DNA of 64,000 bases from Bacteroidota bacterium. GTDB taxonomy: Bacteria > Bacteroidota > Bacteroidia > Chitinophagales > Chitinophagaceae. A program made the position numbers and the translations under genes. The notes beneath the pieces are model-generated. The model was not told where the DNA came from. It ran no database searches and was given only the letters and a program-made list of their open reading frames with translations. Numbering within the stretch: the stretch's first letter is position 1; every line of letters starts with the position of its first letter. The stretch covers positions 45,677 through 109,676 of the forward strand of contig JAKQKY010000057.1 of NCBI GenBank assembly GCA_029560415.1, written 5' to 3'. Below, piece by piece: positions 17,645 through 26,959 of the stretch.

Positions 17645-18556
17645 TCAGCTTACATTTATTTTCAGCTTTTCCAGCAATCCATTCAACTCTTCCAGTGAAT
17701 AATATTCAAACAGGATACTGCCATAACCTTTTTTGTTGTGGTTGAGCTTCACCTTTGTGCTGAATTGCGATGCTAAGTTATCTTCGATCTTTTTAAAAGC
17801 ATCGGGCATAGAAGGTTTTACCGATGTTTTAACAGCGCCGGGCGTGTACATTTTCCTTACCAGGTCCTCTGTTTGTCTAACCGAAAGACCTTTGTTCTTG
17901 ATCTCCGAAAAAATGTAAAGTTGTTTATCAACAGCGTCCACATTAATGAGTGCCCGGGCATGACCCATACTGATGGCTCCATTGCGAACGGCTACCTGGA
18001 TATCGGGCGGTAATTTCAGCAGGCGGATATAATTGGTAACCGTACTGCGGTCTTTACCCATGCGTTCTGAAACCTGTTCCTGGGTATAATCAAGGTCATC
18101 CATGAGTCGTTTGTAGCTTAAAGCGATCTCAATGGCATTTAGGTTTTCTCTTTGTAAATTTTCGAGCAGGGCCAGTTCAAGCAAACTGCTGTCGTTCATC
18201 TGCCTGATATATACCGGTACTTCTTTCAGTCCGGCGATCTTAGATGCCCTGAACCTTCTTTCACCCGCGATAAGCCGGTATTTGCCGTTGGGCATAGCCG
18301 ACACCGTGAGTGGCTGTATGATATGGTGTATCTTGATGGAAGCTGCCAGTTCACTTAACGCTGTTTCATCGAAATCTTTTCTTGGCTGTTGAGGGTTTAC
18401 TTCAATCTGGTCGAGTGCAATATTCAACACCCCGGTCGATTTTTCAATGATCTCCGATTTAAGGTTGCCCGTAGTTGTTTTCAGGTCTGCGTCGATGTTT
18501 TGCAGTAAACTCCTGATCCCTTTACCTAATGCATCTTGTTTTTTTGACGTACTCAT
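17645..18556 (-). CDS. parB: Chromosome-partitioning protein ParB (Spo0J family)
   Basis: 303 residues. The N-terminal CTPase/clamp region holds QIEVNPQQPRKDFD and the family signature LIAGERRFRASKIAG near residue 100. A KorB/HTH domain follows (YTQEQVSERMGKDRSTVTNY and SMGHARALINV). The C-terminal 40 residues form the dimerisation domain. ParB binds centromere-like parS sites and loads onto DNA to direct segregation with ParA. The gene lies 32 bp after parA, the normal order. I looked for a TGTTTCACGTGAAACA-like parS near the operon and saw none. Confidence 0.96.
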   Translation of the reverse strand: MSTSKKQDALGKGIRSLLQNIDADLKTTTGNLKSEIIEKSTGVLNIALDQIEVNPQQPRKDFDETALSELAASIKIHHIIQPLTVSAMPNGKYRLIAGERRFRASKIAGLKEVPVYIRQMNDSSLLELALLENLQRENLNAIEIALSYKRLMDDLDYTQEQVSERMGKDRSTVTNYIRLLKLPPDIQVAVRNGAISMGHARALINVDAVDKQLYIFSEIKNKGLSVRQTEDLVRKMYTPGAVKTSVKPSMPDAFKKIEDNLASQFSTKVKLNHNKKGYGSILFEYYSLEELNGLLEKLKINVS

Positions 18557-18588
18557 TGAACTATTTGAAGATTGATTGATTTTGATGA

Positions 18589-19389
18589 TTAATTCATGAT
18601 CTTGTCTTCCTGTTTGATCTTGGTAAGGTTGTTCTTCTGTAAAATTTCCTTGGCCAGGTTCAGGTAATTGATAGCACCTTTACTGTCAGAATCATAAAGG
18701 ATAACCGGTTTGCCAAAGCTGGGAGCTTCACTCAGACGCGTGTTCCGGTGAATGATGCTGTTGAAAACCATATCTTCAAAATGCCTGCGAACTTCACTTA
18801 CCACCTGGTTGCATAGACGAAGACGACCATCGTACATCGTCATCAGGATGCCTTCTATCTTCAGATCTACATTCAATCTATTCTGCACGATCTTTACGGT
18901 ATTGAGTAATTTCCCAAGTCCTTCCAATGCAAAGAATTCTGTCTGCACAGGAACCACTACGCTATCAGCAGCGGTCAACGCATTCACGGTGATGAGGCCA
19001 AGAGATGGCGAACAATCAATCACGATAAAATCGTAATCATCTTTTATCGGCTCAAGTATTTTCTTCAAAACGGTTTCCCGGTTCGGGTAATTGATCATTT
19101 CAATTTCAGCGCCTACCAGGTCAATATGCGATGGAATCAAATCAAGGTGCGGTAAGGCCGTTTTTAAAATAACGTCCTTTGCTTCTGCCTCATTCACCAT
19201 ACAATCGTAGAGGCTCTTGGTTACATTATGCAGATCGAAGCCAACGCCGGTTGTGCTATTGGCCTGCGGATCGGCATCTACCAATAAAGTGCGGTATTCT
19301 AAAATGGCAAAGCTGGCTGCCAGGTTAATGGCCGTGGTTGTTTTTCCTACACCTCCCTTTTGATTTGCTACTCCGATAGTTCTTGCCAT
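18589..19389 (-). CDS. parA: Chromosome-partitioning ATPase ParA (Soj family)
   Basis: 266 residues. The deviant Walker A motif [16 protein letters not shown] lies at residues 8-23, [11 protein letters not shown] follows near 38, and the Walker B-type [14 protein letters not shown] lies near 120. It is a short ParA without an N-terminal DNA-binding domain, as in chromosomal Soj proteins. It cycles on the nucleoid with ATP and pulls ParB-parS complexes. It leads the parA-parB-DUF5683-dapB run. The 270 bp before it contains a short hairpin (AACCC...GGGTT at 19414-19429) but no clear promoter match. Chromosomal parAB often lies near the origin; no dnaA or other origin gene is seen here. Confidence 0.96.
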   Translation of the reverse strand: MARTIGVANQKGGVGKTTTAINLAASFAILEYRTLLVDADPQANSTTGVGFDLHNVTKSLYDCMVNEAEAKDVILKTALPHLDLIPSHIDLVGAEIEMINYPNRETVLKKILEPIKDDYDFIVIDCSPSLGLITVNALTAADSVVVPVQTEFFALEGLGKLLNTVKIVQNRLNVDLKIEGILMTMYDGRLRLCNQVVSEVRRHFEDMVFNSIIHRNTRLSEAPSFGKPVILYDSDSKGAINYLNLAKEILQKNNLTKIKQEDKIMN

Positions 19390-19659
19390 AATTTTTGTTG
19401 ATCTTATATGTTTAACCCCTTGAAGGGTTGGTTTTTATTGAATTCATTGCAATGCCAGCAAATTTCGTCAATAATGGCGGATTCTGTAAAACTGCTTTTG
19501 CAGTTGAAAGATTTCCTCTTTTCATAACCATTATCCACCGATTCCGGGGTTAATTGCACGATTCCGGCAAATGTACTTATTCGCTATATAAAAGGGAACA
19601 ATAAACTGTGCAATTTGTTAAGGAGGGGTGCTTAATGACCAAATAACCAAAAAGTATTC

Positions 19660-20160
19660 ATGATAACCATAATATCTGGAAGTAACCGGAATGACAACAA
19701 TACCAAAAAAGTAGCCTTTGAATACCAGCGTTTGATCGGCGAAAGGAGCCTGGAATCGGCTGTTTTTGCCCTGGATGAAGTAACCGTGATTTACCGGGAT
19801 GATGTCTTTATAGACCTTGAAAACCTTTACCTGGCACCGGCTGACAAGTTTATCATCATCATGCCCGAATACAATGGATCGTACCCGGGTATTTTAAAAC
19901 TGATGATCGACAATACTTCCGTAGCGAGAGCCTGGGGCAATAAGAAGGTGCTCCTCACCGGGGTTTCTACCGGGCGGGCCGGTAACCTTCGTGGAATGGA
20001 GCATCTGACGGGCAGTTTACTACACATGAAAATGATCGTTCATCCCAACAGGTTGCCCATCAGCAGTGTGAATAAACTGCTTAATCCCGACGGACGTTTT
20101 ACCGATCCCGGAACTTTGCAAGCCATTAACAGCCAGCTTGACGAGTTTCTTGCTTTTTAA
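19660..20160 (+). CDS. NADPH-dependent FMN reductase family protein
   Basis: 166 residues with the flavodoxin-like fold of the NADPH-dependent FMN reductases. The phosphate-binding loop ISGSNRNDNNTKKVA lies at the N-terminus, followed by IIIMPEYNGSYPGILKLMID and LLTGVSTGRAGNLRGMEHL, which are typical FMN/quinone contacts. These enzymes reduce flavins, quinones or azo compounds. The true acceptor here is unknown. It lies 26 bp before a metallophosphoesterase on the same strand, so the two may share a transcript. It is divergent from parA. Confidence 0.86.
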   Translation: MITIISGSNRNDNNTKKVAFEYQRLIGERSLESAVFALDEVTVIYRDDVFIDLENLYLAPADKFIIIMPEYNGSYPGILKLMIDNTSVARAWGNKKVLLTGVSTGRAGNLRGMEHLTGSLLHMKMIVHPNRLPISSVNKLLNPDGRFTDPGTLQAINSQLDEFLAF

Positions 20161-20186
20161 TCTTTATTTTACAAAAATTTGATACC

Positions 20187-21437
20187 ATGCGTTCACCCCT
20201 GGGTGTTTTTATATTTTTATCGGTGATGATGCTGCTGGATTTTTATTTTTTCCAGGCCATCAAAACCGTTTCACAGTCTGCCTCACCTCGTATAAAAACC
20301 ATCATTTTTACCATCTATTGGAGCATTTCGATCCTTGCCATTATAGGGTTCCTCATTTTTGTGTACAGCGATCAGCAATTCCTGGGTAAACGTGTTCGCA
20401 CCTATTTATTTGCAACCATCATAGGATTGTTCTTAGCTAAAATGTCGGCCCTTGTTTTTTTCGTGGCCGATGATCTTCGTCGGGGAGTGCAATGGCTGGC
20501 GGGAAAATTGTTCAATCATAAAAAGGAACTTTTGTCTGCAACCGATGAAGGCATCAGCCGTTCTGCCTTTTTGAGTTGGTTGGGTATCGCTACGGGCAGT
20601 ACACTTTTTGGTGGGTTGCTCTATGGCTTTAGCAATAAATACAATTACCAGGTAAAGCGGCATAAACTTTCTTTCAACAATCTGCCGGCTTCCTTTAAAG
20701 GAATGAAGATCCTGCACATAAGCGATATTCATAGTGGCAGCTTCCTTGATAAAATGGCTGTGGAGCATGGCATACAGGAGATCTTAAATGAAAAGGCCGA
20801 TATCATTTTGTTTACCGGCGACCTGGTGAATGATAGGGCCACCGAAATGCATCCTTTCATGGATGTTTTCAGCAGGCTCAAAGCCCCGTTGGGCGTATAT
20901 TCTACGCTGGGCAATCACGATTATGGTGATTATGTTCAATGGCCTTTGGATGGCATCAGCAAAGAACAGAACCTGGAGAACCTTAAAAAAGTGCATGCCG
21001 ATATGGGTTGGCGATTATTGATGAATGAACATGTAGTATTGGAAAAAGGCGATGATAAAATTGCCCTGCTTGGTATTGAAAACTGGAGTGCGAAAGGTCG
21101 TTTTCCAAAACATGGTAAGATGCATGAAGCACATGCCGGAACAGCAGATTATCCTTTTAAGATTTTGATGAGCCATGATCCCAGTCATTGGCGTGCGGAA
21201 GTAAAAGAAAAATATAAAGATGTAGACCTCATGCTCAGTGGTCACACCCACGGTATGCAATTCGGCGTAGAAATACCAGGCTTTAAATGGAGCCCGGTAC
21301 AATATATGTATAAAGAATGGGCCGGTTTATATGAAGAAGATAACCAGAAACTTTATGTGAACAGGGGATTTGGATTCATCGGATACCCGGGCAGGGTGGG
21401 GATATTGGCGGAGATCACGGTGCTGGAGCTTGTTTAA
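20187..21437 (+). CDS. Membrane-anchored metallophosphoesterase
   Basis: 416 residues. Three N-terminal hydrophobic helices (about residues 5-25, 35-55, 70-92) are followed by a fourth near 130-150 (FLSWLGIATGSTLFGGLLYG). The calcineurin-like domain carries all five metal motifs: ILHISDIHSGS, LFTGDLVND, TLGNHDYGD, LMSHDPSHW and MLSGHTHGMQFG. Related YkuE-like proteins act on phospholipid or nucleotide substrates, but the substrate here is not known. The catalytic domain probably sits on the outer face of the inner membrane. It ends at a long hairpin shared with the convergent helicase gene. Confidence 0.9.
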   Translation: MRSPLGVFIFLSVMMLLDFYFFQAIKTVSQSASPRIKTIIFTIYWSISILAIIGFLIFVYSDQQFLGKRVRTYLFATIIGLFLAKMSALVFFVADDLRRGVQWLAGKLFNHKKELLSATDEGISRSAFLSWLGIATGSTLFGGLLYGFSNKYNYQVKRHKLSFNNLPASFKGMKILHISDIHSGSFLDKMAVEHGIQEILNEKADIILFTGDLVNDRATEMHPFMDVFSRLKAPLGVYSTLGNHDYGDYVQWPLDGISKEQNLENLKKVHADMGWRLLMNEHVVLEKGDDKIALLGIENWSAKGRFPKHGKMHEAHAGTADYPFKILMSHDPSHWRAEVKEKYKDVDLMLSGHTHGMQFGVEIPGFKWSPVQYMYKEWAGLYEEDNQKLYVNRGFGFIGYPGRVGILAEITVLELV

Positions 21438-21471
21438 TTAATAATTGGTAATTAAAAATTAATAATTAAAA

Positions 21472-21522
21472 AAGGAATAAGAAAGTTAAATGCAGTTGTA
21501 ATGCCAAACTTTCTTATTCCTT
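21472..21522. terminator. Long bidirectional hairpin between convergent genes
   Basis: A perfect 16-bp stem (AAGGAATAAGAAAGTT and its complement) with a 19-nt loop, flanked by A-rich and T-rich runs. It separates the metallophosphoesterase (plus) and the DEAD-box helicase (minus). The spacer before it is made of taattaataatt-type repeats. Confidence 0.75.
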
Positions 21523-21545
21523 ATTTTTTATTTCTTTTTCCTTAA

Positions 21546-23297
21546 TTAAAAACTCCTTTTTTCCCTTGGCGCATAAGTCCTTTTCCTTGCTTCGCCTTCG
21601 GGCCTTGAACGGCCACCACCACCTTCATCGCCGGCACGTTTAAATCCGCCATCAGCTTCGTTCATGCGTACGGTACGATTATTATAACGTTTACCATCAA
21701 TCGCTTTTATCATTTTACCGGCTTCTGCCTGGTCAACTTCTACCCAGGTATTCATATCACGCATATCGATCTTGCCAAGCACTTCTTTTTTCAGGTTGCT
21801 TTCATCGAGGATGAATTGAAGGAAACTTGCTTTGTAAAATCCGTCTTTGGTACCGAGGTTAATGAACAAACGGGTATAGCCATTGTCACGCCTGTTGAAA
21901 CTGCTGCGCTCTTTGCGGCTGCCGCTATCGCGGTTGCCATCTACCATGCTGCTGCGTCCACGGGAATCCATTTTCGCATTCAGGTCATCAGCGTTCTCAT
22001 AATATTTCAGGAAATGATCAAATTCAAGTGCGGCTACCCGTTGTAAAACTTCTTCTTTCGACACATTTGCAAATTTCTCTATCAGGTCGGGCAAATAAGT
22101 TTCATAATCGCCATGGGAAATATCTGTCTGTATCAGCTTGTCCATAAAATGGAAGAACTGCTTACGGCAAACATCTTTACCACTTGGTATGTCCAGTTTA
22201 TGAAACTGTGCATTGACCATCTTTTCCAGCTGCTTTATCTTAAAGGTTTCCCTGGTATGACAGATGGAAATACAGATACCGGTTTTGCCGGCACGGGCTG
22301 TACGGCCACTGCGGTGGGTATAAACTTCCATATCATCGGGAAGTTCAAAGTTGATCACGTGTGTGATGCCATCTACGTCGATACCCCTTGCGGCAACGTC
22401 TGTTGCAATCAGCAATTGAAGTGCTTTGGTACGGAATCGTCCCATTACTTTATCGCGTTGTTGCTGGGTAAGATCGCCATGCAATGCTTCAATATCATAT
22501 CCGGCTTTGGCCAGGCGCTCACACATTTCCTGTGCGTCTGCTTTTGTACGGGTGAAAATAATGCCATACATACCCGGGTTAAAATCGATAAGTCTTTTTA
22601 AGGTCTCATAACGTTGATGCGCAGGTGAAACGAAATACTGGTGATCGATATTTACATTACCGCTGTTCTTTTTACCAACGGTGATCTCTTTCGGGCTGGT
22701 CATGAAGTTCCTGGAGATTGCCCTTACTTCTGGTGGCATGGTTGCACTGAATAACCAGATGCTTTCGCGGTTGATGGTATTTTTCAAAACGAAGTCGATG
22801 TCATCCCTGAAACCCATGTTCAGCATTTCATCAGCCTCATCCAATACTACATATTTTACTTTCTGCAGGTCGATGGCCTTGCGTTCGATCAGGTCGATCA
22901 AACGGCCTGGTGTAGCTACAACGATCTGTACACCCTGGCGAAGGTTCCTGATCTGCATGCTGATGGATGCACCACCATACACAGCTTCGGTATTCACGCC
23001 ACGGATATGTTTTTTAAAATCCTGCAGGTCATTGGTGATCTGTAAACAAAGTTCACGGGTTGGACAAACGATCAGTGCCTGTGGAAATTTGTCGGCTGCG
23101 TTGATGAGTTGTAATAATGGTAAACCAAAGGCGGCCGTTTTACCGGTACCGGTTTGAGCCAGGCCCACAAAATCGGTAGTGCCCGATAATAATACGGGGA
23201 TCGCCTGTTCCTGGATGGGTGTAGGGGCGGTGAAGCCCATGTCTGTAATAGATTGTACGATTTCAGCTTTAAGTCCTAATGCTTCAAATGCATTCAT
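21546..23297 (-). CDS. DEAD-box RNA helicase (DeaD/CsdA-like)
   Basis: 583 residues. All core motifs are present: Q motif PTPIQEQAIP, AQTGTGKTAAF, PTRELCLQ, TPGRLID, DEADEMLNMGF, SATMP, ARGIDVDG and HRSGRTARAGKTG. After the core there is a DbpA-type RNA-binding domain (YTRLFINLGTKDGFYKASFL to about residue 550) and a basic, Gly/Arg-rich tail. This is the DeaD/CsdA arrangement, so roles in ribosome assembly and RNA decay at low temperature are likely. The sequence before the ATG is unusually long (329 bp to the divergent gene), and a TAGCTTTG box at 23503-23496 would give a leader of about 195 nt, as in cold-shock-regulated helicase genes elsewhere. Confidence 0.94.
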   Translation of the reverse strand: MNAFEALGLKAEIVQSITDMGFTAPTPIQEQAIPVLLSGTTDFVGLAQTGTGKTAAFGLPLLQLINAADKFPQALIVCPTRELCLQITNDLQDFKKHIRGVNTEAVYGGASISMQIRNLRQGVQIVVATPGRLIDLIERKAIDLQKVKYVVLDEADEMLNMGFRDDIDFVLKNTINRESIWLFSATMPPEVRAISRNFMTSPKEITVGKKNSGNVNIDHQYFVSPAHQRYETLKRLIDFNPGMYGIIFTRTKADAQEMCERLAKAGYDIEALHGDLTQQQRDKVMGRFRTKALQLLIATDVAARGIDVDGITHVINFELPDDMEVYTHRSGRTARAGKTGICISICHTRETFKIKQLEKMVNAQFHKLDIPSGKDVCRKQFFHFMDKLIQTDISHGDYETYLPDLIEKFANVSKEEVLQRVAALEFDHFLKYYENADDLNAKMDSRGRSSMVDGNRDSGSRKERSSFNRRDNGYTRLFINLGTKDGFYKASFLQFILDESNLKKEVLGKIDMRDMNTWVEVDQAEAGKMIKAIDGKRYNNRTVRMNEADGGFKRAGDEGGGGRSRPEGEARKRTYAPREKRSF

Positions 23298-23626
23298 TGA
23301 TAAAATATTTTAATTAAATGAAGACCGTTAGATTGCGGCATGCAAAATACACGTGGTCAAAATAAATTCTGATGGTCACATGTAATGCTTCGGGCCGTTG
23401 GGGAGAGAAATGATCTTGTTGGAAAGATGATTTTAATGCCTGCTATCAACAGCAACTGAACATGTCATGTAATTCTCATGTTGTTGTAAACGGCGCAAAG
23501 CTAAGGCTTTTATCCGGGATAACCGCATTTATTTAAAAGAAGCTGTTTCTTTGTATTATATTTTGGCAGATGCTTAAACTACCGGCGATAATTTAAGTCA
23601 TAACTCATTCAAAATCCCATTGATAC
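23298..23626. other. Divergent intergenic region, possible long helicase leader
   Basis: This 329-bp spacer holds no convincing gene. On the minus strand TAGCTTTG (23503-23496) fits the -7 consensus exactly but lacks a good -33 partner. On the plus strand TATATTTTG near 23557 is one base longer than consensus and could serve the downstream envelope gene. Confidence 0.4.
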
Positions 23627-24604
23627 ATGCTGAAGAAGCTACTTTCTGTTATATGCTGCCTGTTTAGCCTGCAGGCTTTTTCGCAGGATAGCACCCTCAC
23701 TGATGCAGAAAAGAAAACGCTCGATTCCATGATTAGCAATGATGTATTTCTTCAAATGCTGCAGGAAAGTGGTGGGCAGGAGAGTTATTGGGAGGTAGGC
23801 ATCAGCGTTAGTAATGCTTATTTCAGTTCCAGGAATAAGCGCATCAATTCATCGCAAATAGAAACAAAGGCAGTATTCACACCTTCGGTGAGTTATTATC
23901 ACAAATCCGGTTTGGGTATCAGTGGGGCAGCTTATCTGATCAATGACAATGGGCGATCTGATTTTTATCAATATAGTATTACACCATCTTATAGTTTACA
24001 AACTGACAGGTATATAAATGCATCAATAAGTTATACCCGGTTTTTCAGGAAAAAGGGATATGAAGAGATCACAACACCCATTCAGAATGAAATCTACGGT
24101 AGCGCATACCTGAAGAAGCCCTGGATACAACCTGGCCTTTCTTTGGGCTATTCGCAAGGGAAATCCACTACCTATAAAACAATAGATACGGTGTTCAATA
24201 ATATCCGTCGCATCCTCAACGACACACTCAAAATTTCAAACGCCAATTTTTCGGCGGCTGTTTATGTTCAACATAGTTTTGAGTATTTTAAAATTTTAGG
24301 TAAAAAGGATGCAGTATCCATCATGCCGCAGTTATCGCTCAATATGGCATCTAACCGTTATTCGGAGACGCACAGGAATCCTTTTTTAACGAGGCTGAAA
24401 GCCAGGCCCAGGTTCAAGAATGCCGGAAGCCTTCAACAGGATGCCGATTTTGGATTGCAATCTCTTTCCATGAACCTGGATATTCATTACCTGGTTGGGA
24501 AGTTTAGTTTTAAACCACAGGCCTATGTAGATTATTACCTTCCGTCCACCACCGTCAATCGATTTTCCAGTACATATTCTTTTACCGCATCGTATGTTTT
24601 CTGA
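23627..24604 (+). CDS. Exported outer-membrane protein, probable barrel
   Basis: 325 residues. The signal peptide (MLKKLLSVICCLFSLQAFSQ) is followed by a short polar region (DSTLTDAEKKTLDSMISNDV). Long alternating strands then follow, rich in Tyr and Ser: WEVGISVSNAYFSS, SGLGISGAAYLIND, YSITPSYSLQTDRYINASIS, WIQPGLSLGYSQGKSTTY. The C-terminus FSSTYSFTASYVF ends in Phe, as barrels do. I do not recognise a specific family. About 14-16 strands would fit the length. A second barrel gene starts 77 bp later on the same strand. Confidence 0.78.
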   Translation: MLKKLLSVICCLFSLQAFSQDSTLTDAEKKTLDSMISNDVFLQMLQESGGQESYWEVGISVSNAYFSSRNKRINSSQIETKAVFTPSVSYYHKSGLGISGAAYLINDNGRSDFYQYSITPSYSLQTDRYINASISYTRFFRKKGYEEITTPIQNEIYGSAYLKKPWIQPGLSLGYSQGKSTTYKTIDTVFNNIRRILNDTLKISNANFSAAVYVQHSFEYFKILGKKDAVSIMPQLSLNMASNRYSETHRNPFLTRLKARPRFKNAGSLQQDADFGLQSLSMNLDIHYLVGKFSFKPQAYVDYYLPSTTVNRFSSTYSFTASYVF

Positions 24605-24681
24605 TCTTTTATTGTATTGTTAACAAGCTTTGCCATATTTGGCATATTACTTGACTCAGCAGAAAGTATTAAATTCGTATT

Positions 24682-25263
24682 ATGATAAAACAAAAAATAC
24701 TATTGCTCGCCTTTGGTTGCTTTGCCGGGTCTTTTGTGTTTTCACAAAGCCTGAAATTCGGCATCAAGGCAGGGACTGATATTCACAAACTGAATTCGAA
24801 GTCTTTCAAAGACGAATTTTCTTTTGGATACCATGCCGGTTTCTTTTTAGACATTGGCATCATGCCTAAGTTAGGTATTCAGCCAGAAGTCTTGTTCAGC
24901 CAGGTTACCGCCGATACCAGCAGCAGTTTTCGGGATATCTACCAGCTAAGCAATGTGTCGAAAGTAAAACTGACCTATCTCAACATCCCTTTGATCCTGA
25001 ATTATAAATTTAACCCGTTTGTATCGCTGCAGGTTGGGCCCCAATATGGTGTGCTGATCAACCAGGGAAAATCACTTTTCAGCAACGGCAAAGAAGCTTT
25101 TAAGAAAGGAGATTTTAGTATGCTGGGTGGCTTGCAGGTTAAGATCTCGAAGATCAGGATCTATGGCAGGTATGTAGTTGGGTTGAATAATATCAATGAT
25201 ATTGATAATCGCGATAAGTGGAAAAACCAAACGATTCACCTGGGGCTAGGCCTCTCATTATAA
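24682..25263 (+). CDS. PorT-like outer-membrane beta-barrel protein
   Basis: 193 residues with a signal peptide ending near FVFSQ. The strand LKFGIKAGTDIHKLNS, then FGYHAGFFLDIGIMPKLGIQ, PEVLFSQV, VKLTYLNIPLILNYKFNPFV and SLQVGPQYGVLIN, follow the outer-membrane protein beta-barrel domain 2 (PorT) pattern closely. PorT itself supports type IX secretion in Porphyromonas. Most members of this family in other Bacteroidota have no known role, and nothing nearby indicates T9SS. It ends 3 bp before the convergent Sua5-family gene, with no room for a terminator between them. Confidence 0.84.
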   Translation: MIKQKILLLAFGCFAGSFVFSQSLKFGIKAGTDIHKLNSKSFKDEFSFGYHAGFFLDIGIMPKLGIQPEVLFSQVTADTSSSFRDIYQLSNVSKVKLTYLNIPLILNYKFNPFVSLQVGPQYGVLINQGKSLFSNGKEAFKKGDFSMLGGLQVKISKIRIYGRYVVGLNNINDIDNRDKWKNQTIHLGLGLSL

Positions 25264-25266
25264 AGA

Positions 25267-25836
25267 TCATGGTCTGATGATACTATAACTGTCATCATCA
25301 TTCAATTTAATAACGGTGCTGGGTATGCCCGGTACATCTTCGTCCTGGCGGTGTTGAACTATATAGTCAACACCGTCTTTTATTTTAATGTCTATATCGG
25401 AAAACATGGTCGGTGGCGGGTACCCGCTAACGTTGGATGACGTGGATACGATGGGTTTCCCAAAAGCCCTGATCAATTGCCGGCAAAAATCGTCTTTAAC
25501 GATGCGGATGCCAACACTTCCATCTGCATTGATCACATTTGGCGCCAGGTTGCGGGCATCTGAATAAATAACCGTAACGGGTTTTACAATCCCTTTGATA
25601 TAATCGTAAATGGTGAGGTGATCATGACCGGTATATGTTAGTATATCGGCTTCATCGGCCAGTAATATGATCATACTCTTTTGTTCGTTCCTGTTCTTGA
25701 GGGCGTAAATTTTTGATACCGCTTCTTCATTACACGCATCGCAGCCAATTCCCCATACCGTATCGGTTGGATACAGGATCAGCCCTCCATCACGGAGCAC
25801 TTCCAGGCAGGAATCGATATCATGTTTATACCTCAT
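25267..25836 (-). CDS. Threonylcarbamoyl-AMP synthase family protein (Sua5/YciO/YrdC)
   Basis: 189 residues. The family motifs are YPTDTVWGIGCDACN near the N-terminus, IYALKNRNEQKSMIILL, VTVIYSDARNLAPN, VGIRIV and PIVSTSSNVSGYPPPT. TsaC/Sua5 enzymes make threonylcarbamoyl-AMP from threonine, bicarbonate and ATP for the t6A modification of ANN-decoding tRNAs in the cytoplasm. The short length corresponds to the YrdC/TsaC form without the Sua5 extension. YciO paralogues cannot be fully excluded. It overlaps the upstream glycosyltransferase gene by four bases (ATGA), so the two are translationally coupled. Confidence 0.9.
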   Translation of the reverse strand: MRYKHDIDSCLEVLRDGGLILYPTDTVWGIGCDACNEEAVSKIYALKNRNEQKSMIILLADEADILTYTGHDHLTIYDYIKGIVKPVTVIYSDARNLAPNVINADGSVGIRIVKDDFCRQLIRAFGKPIVSTSSNVSGYPPPTMFSDIDIKIKDGVDYIVQHRQDEDVPGIPSTVIKLNDDDSYSIIRP

Positions 25837-26834
25837 GGTTTATTAACAAATGTATCCAGGATCTGTTCGGTCTCAATGCCAAATCCGCATTTGAAATGGC
25901 CGAGCGGACAAGCTTTTTTTCCATGCAAGCCACATGGGCGGCAAGTTAATAATTCTTTCGTTTCAACAATATACGATACATCAGACAGTGGCGTATAGCC
26001 GAACGCCGGGATCGTTGAACAGAAAATCGCTGTTACGGGTGCATTCACGGCGGATGCAAAATGCATGGGCCCGCTGTCGTTCACGAAATTCATGGCCGCA
26101 TGTTTCATCAGGGCGGCCGATTGTAAAAAGGAAAGTTTACCTGCCAGTACCCGGGTGTTTTTATTAGTCGCCTTCTCACAAACCTGGTTACACTCTTCAG
26201 CATTGTCTTTACCACCCAGTAGATAAATCGTATAGGATGGATCGAATTTGTTTACCAGGTCGATCCATTTTTCAACAGGGTATTTTTTGGTGAACCATAC
26301 ACTCGAGGGAGTCATGGTTACGAATGGCGAAGAAGTATATGTTTTGATAAATTCAACATCAGCAATCGATGGATATAATACCGGCCTTGCTGCAACATCA
26401 TTGGTAAAATGACTGATCAGTGCATTGTTTTTTTCAACTTCATGTTTTGCTTCGCTGATATTAAACGAATGCGGTATTTTTTTGCTGAAAAGGAAGCTCA
26501 ATGGATTTTTATCGAAGCCGATGGTTTCTGTTGCGCCCGAAAACGCAGTAAGGATACCGGTTGCCAGGTAACGTTGCAGGTTGATGACCTTGTCGTATTT
26601 AGACGCCCTGATCTTTTTTAACAGGGCCAGCAGGTTTTTATTTTTATTCTTTTTTTTGTCCCAGATCAATACATCACGTAGGTTGGGATTATTACTCAAT
26701 AAAGATTCATTGCCTTTTCTTACGAGAAAATCGATCGCCGCACCGGGAAAAAATTGATGCAGTTTTTCCACGAGAGATGTAGCCAAAACCACATCGCCGA
26801 TAAAGGCAGTCTGTATGATGAGAAATTTCTGCAT
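25833..26834 (-). CDS. Glycosyltransferase family 9 (heptosyltransferase-like)
   Basis: 333 residues. Two Rossmann-like halves are seen: the acceptor half begins FLIIQTAFIGDVVLATSLVE, and the donor half carries VTMTPSSVWFTKKYPVEKW, IYLLGGKDNAEECNQV and the family signature FVNDSGPMHFASAVNAPVTA. GT9 enzymes add heptose or related sugars to the lipopolysaccharide core from ADP-heptose on the cytoplasmic face. Whether heptose is the donor cannot be read from the sequence. The C-terminal CRPCGLHGKKACPLGHFKC is rich in cysteine, as in several members. It is the first gene of a coupled pair with the Sua5-family gene; a TAACTTTG box ends 8 bp before its ATG. Confidence 0.9.
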   Translation of the reverse strand: MQKFLIIQTAFIGDVVLATSLVEKLHQFFPGAAIDFLVRKGNESLLSNNPNLRDVLIWDKKKNKNKNLLALLKKIRASKYDKVINLQRYLATGILTAFSGATETIGFDKNPLSFLFSKKIPHSFNISEAKHEVEKNNALISHFTNDVAARPVLYPSIADVEFIKTYTSSPFVTMTPSSVWFTKKYPVEKWIDLVNKFDPSYTIYLLGGKDNAEECNQVCEKATNKNTRVLAGKLSFLQSAALMKHAAMNFVNDSGPMHFASAVNAPVTAIFCSTIPAFGYTPLSDVSYIVETKELLTCRPCGLHGKKACPLGHFKCGFGIETEQILDTFVNKP

Positions 26835-26842
26835 GACGCGAG

Positions 26843-26850
26843 CAAAGTTA
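26843..26850 (-). promoter_or_regulatory. Candidate -7 box close to the glycosyltransferase start
   Basis: TAACTTTG on the minus strand is an exact TAnnTTTG match ending 8 bp from the ATG, so the leader would be only about five nucleotides. TTTC lies 22 bp further upstream, a weak -33 partner. Confidence 0.35.
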
Positions 26851-26888
26851 TAAATTATATGGCTGTATCTGTGAAACCCCGGGCTGTG

Positions 26889-26926
26889 GCAATTATTAAT
26901 TCTTAATTCTTAATTACTAATTATCT
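26889..26926. repeat. AT-rich intergenic repeat (ttaattcttaat family)
   Basis: Copies of taattcttaat and attactaattat upstream of dapD. Related sequence occurs at 21436-21470 and again after dapD at 27775-27805 (aattaagaattcataattaa). They are non-coding, imperfectly palindromic spacers. Confidence 0.6.
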
Positions 26927-26959
26927 TACTCTCGTAATTTCGCATCAAATAAAACCAAC

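Noticed and set aside
17645..19660. Search for a parS site near parAB
   Set aside because: No sequence close to TGTTTCACGTGAAACA was seen. GTTTCATTGAAAAC near 15108 lies inside the TPR kinase gene and matches poorly.
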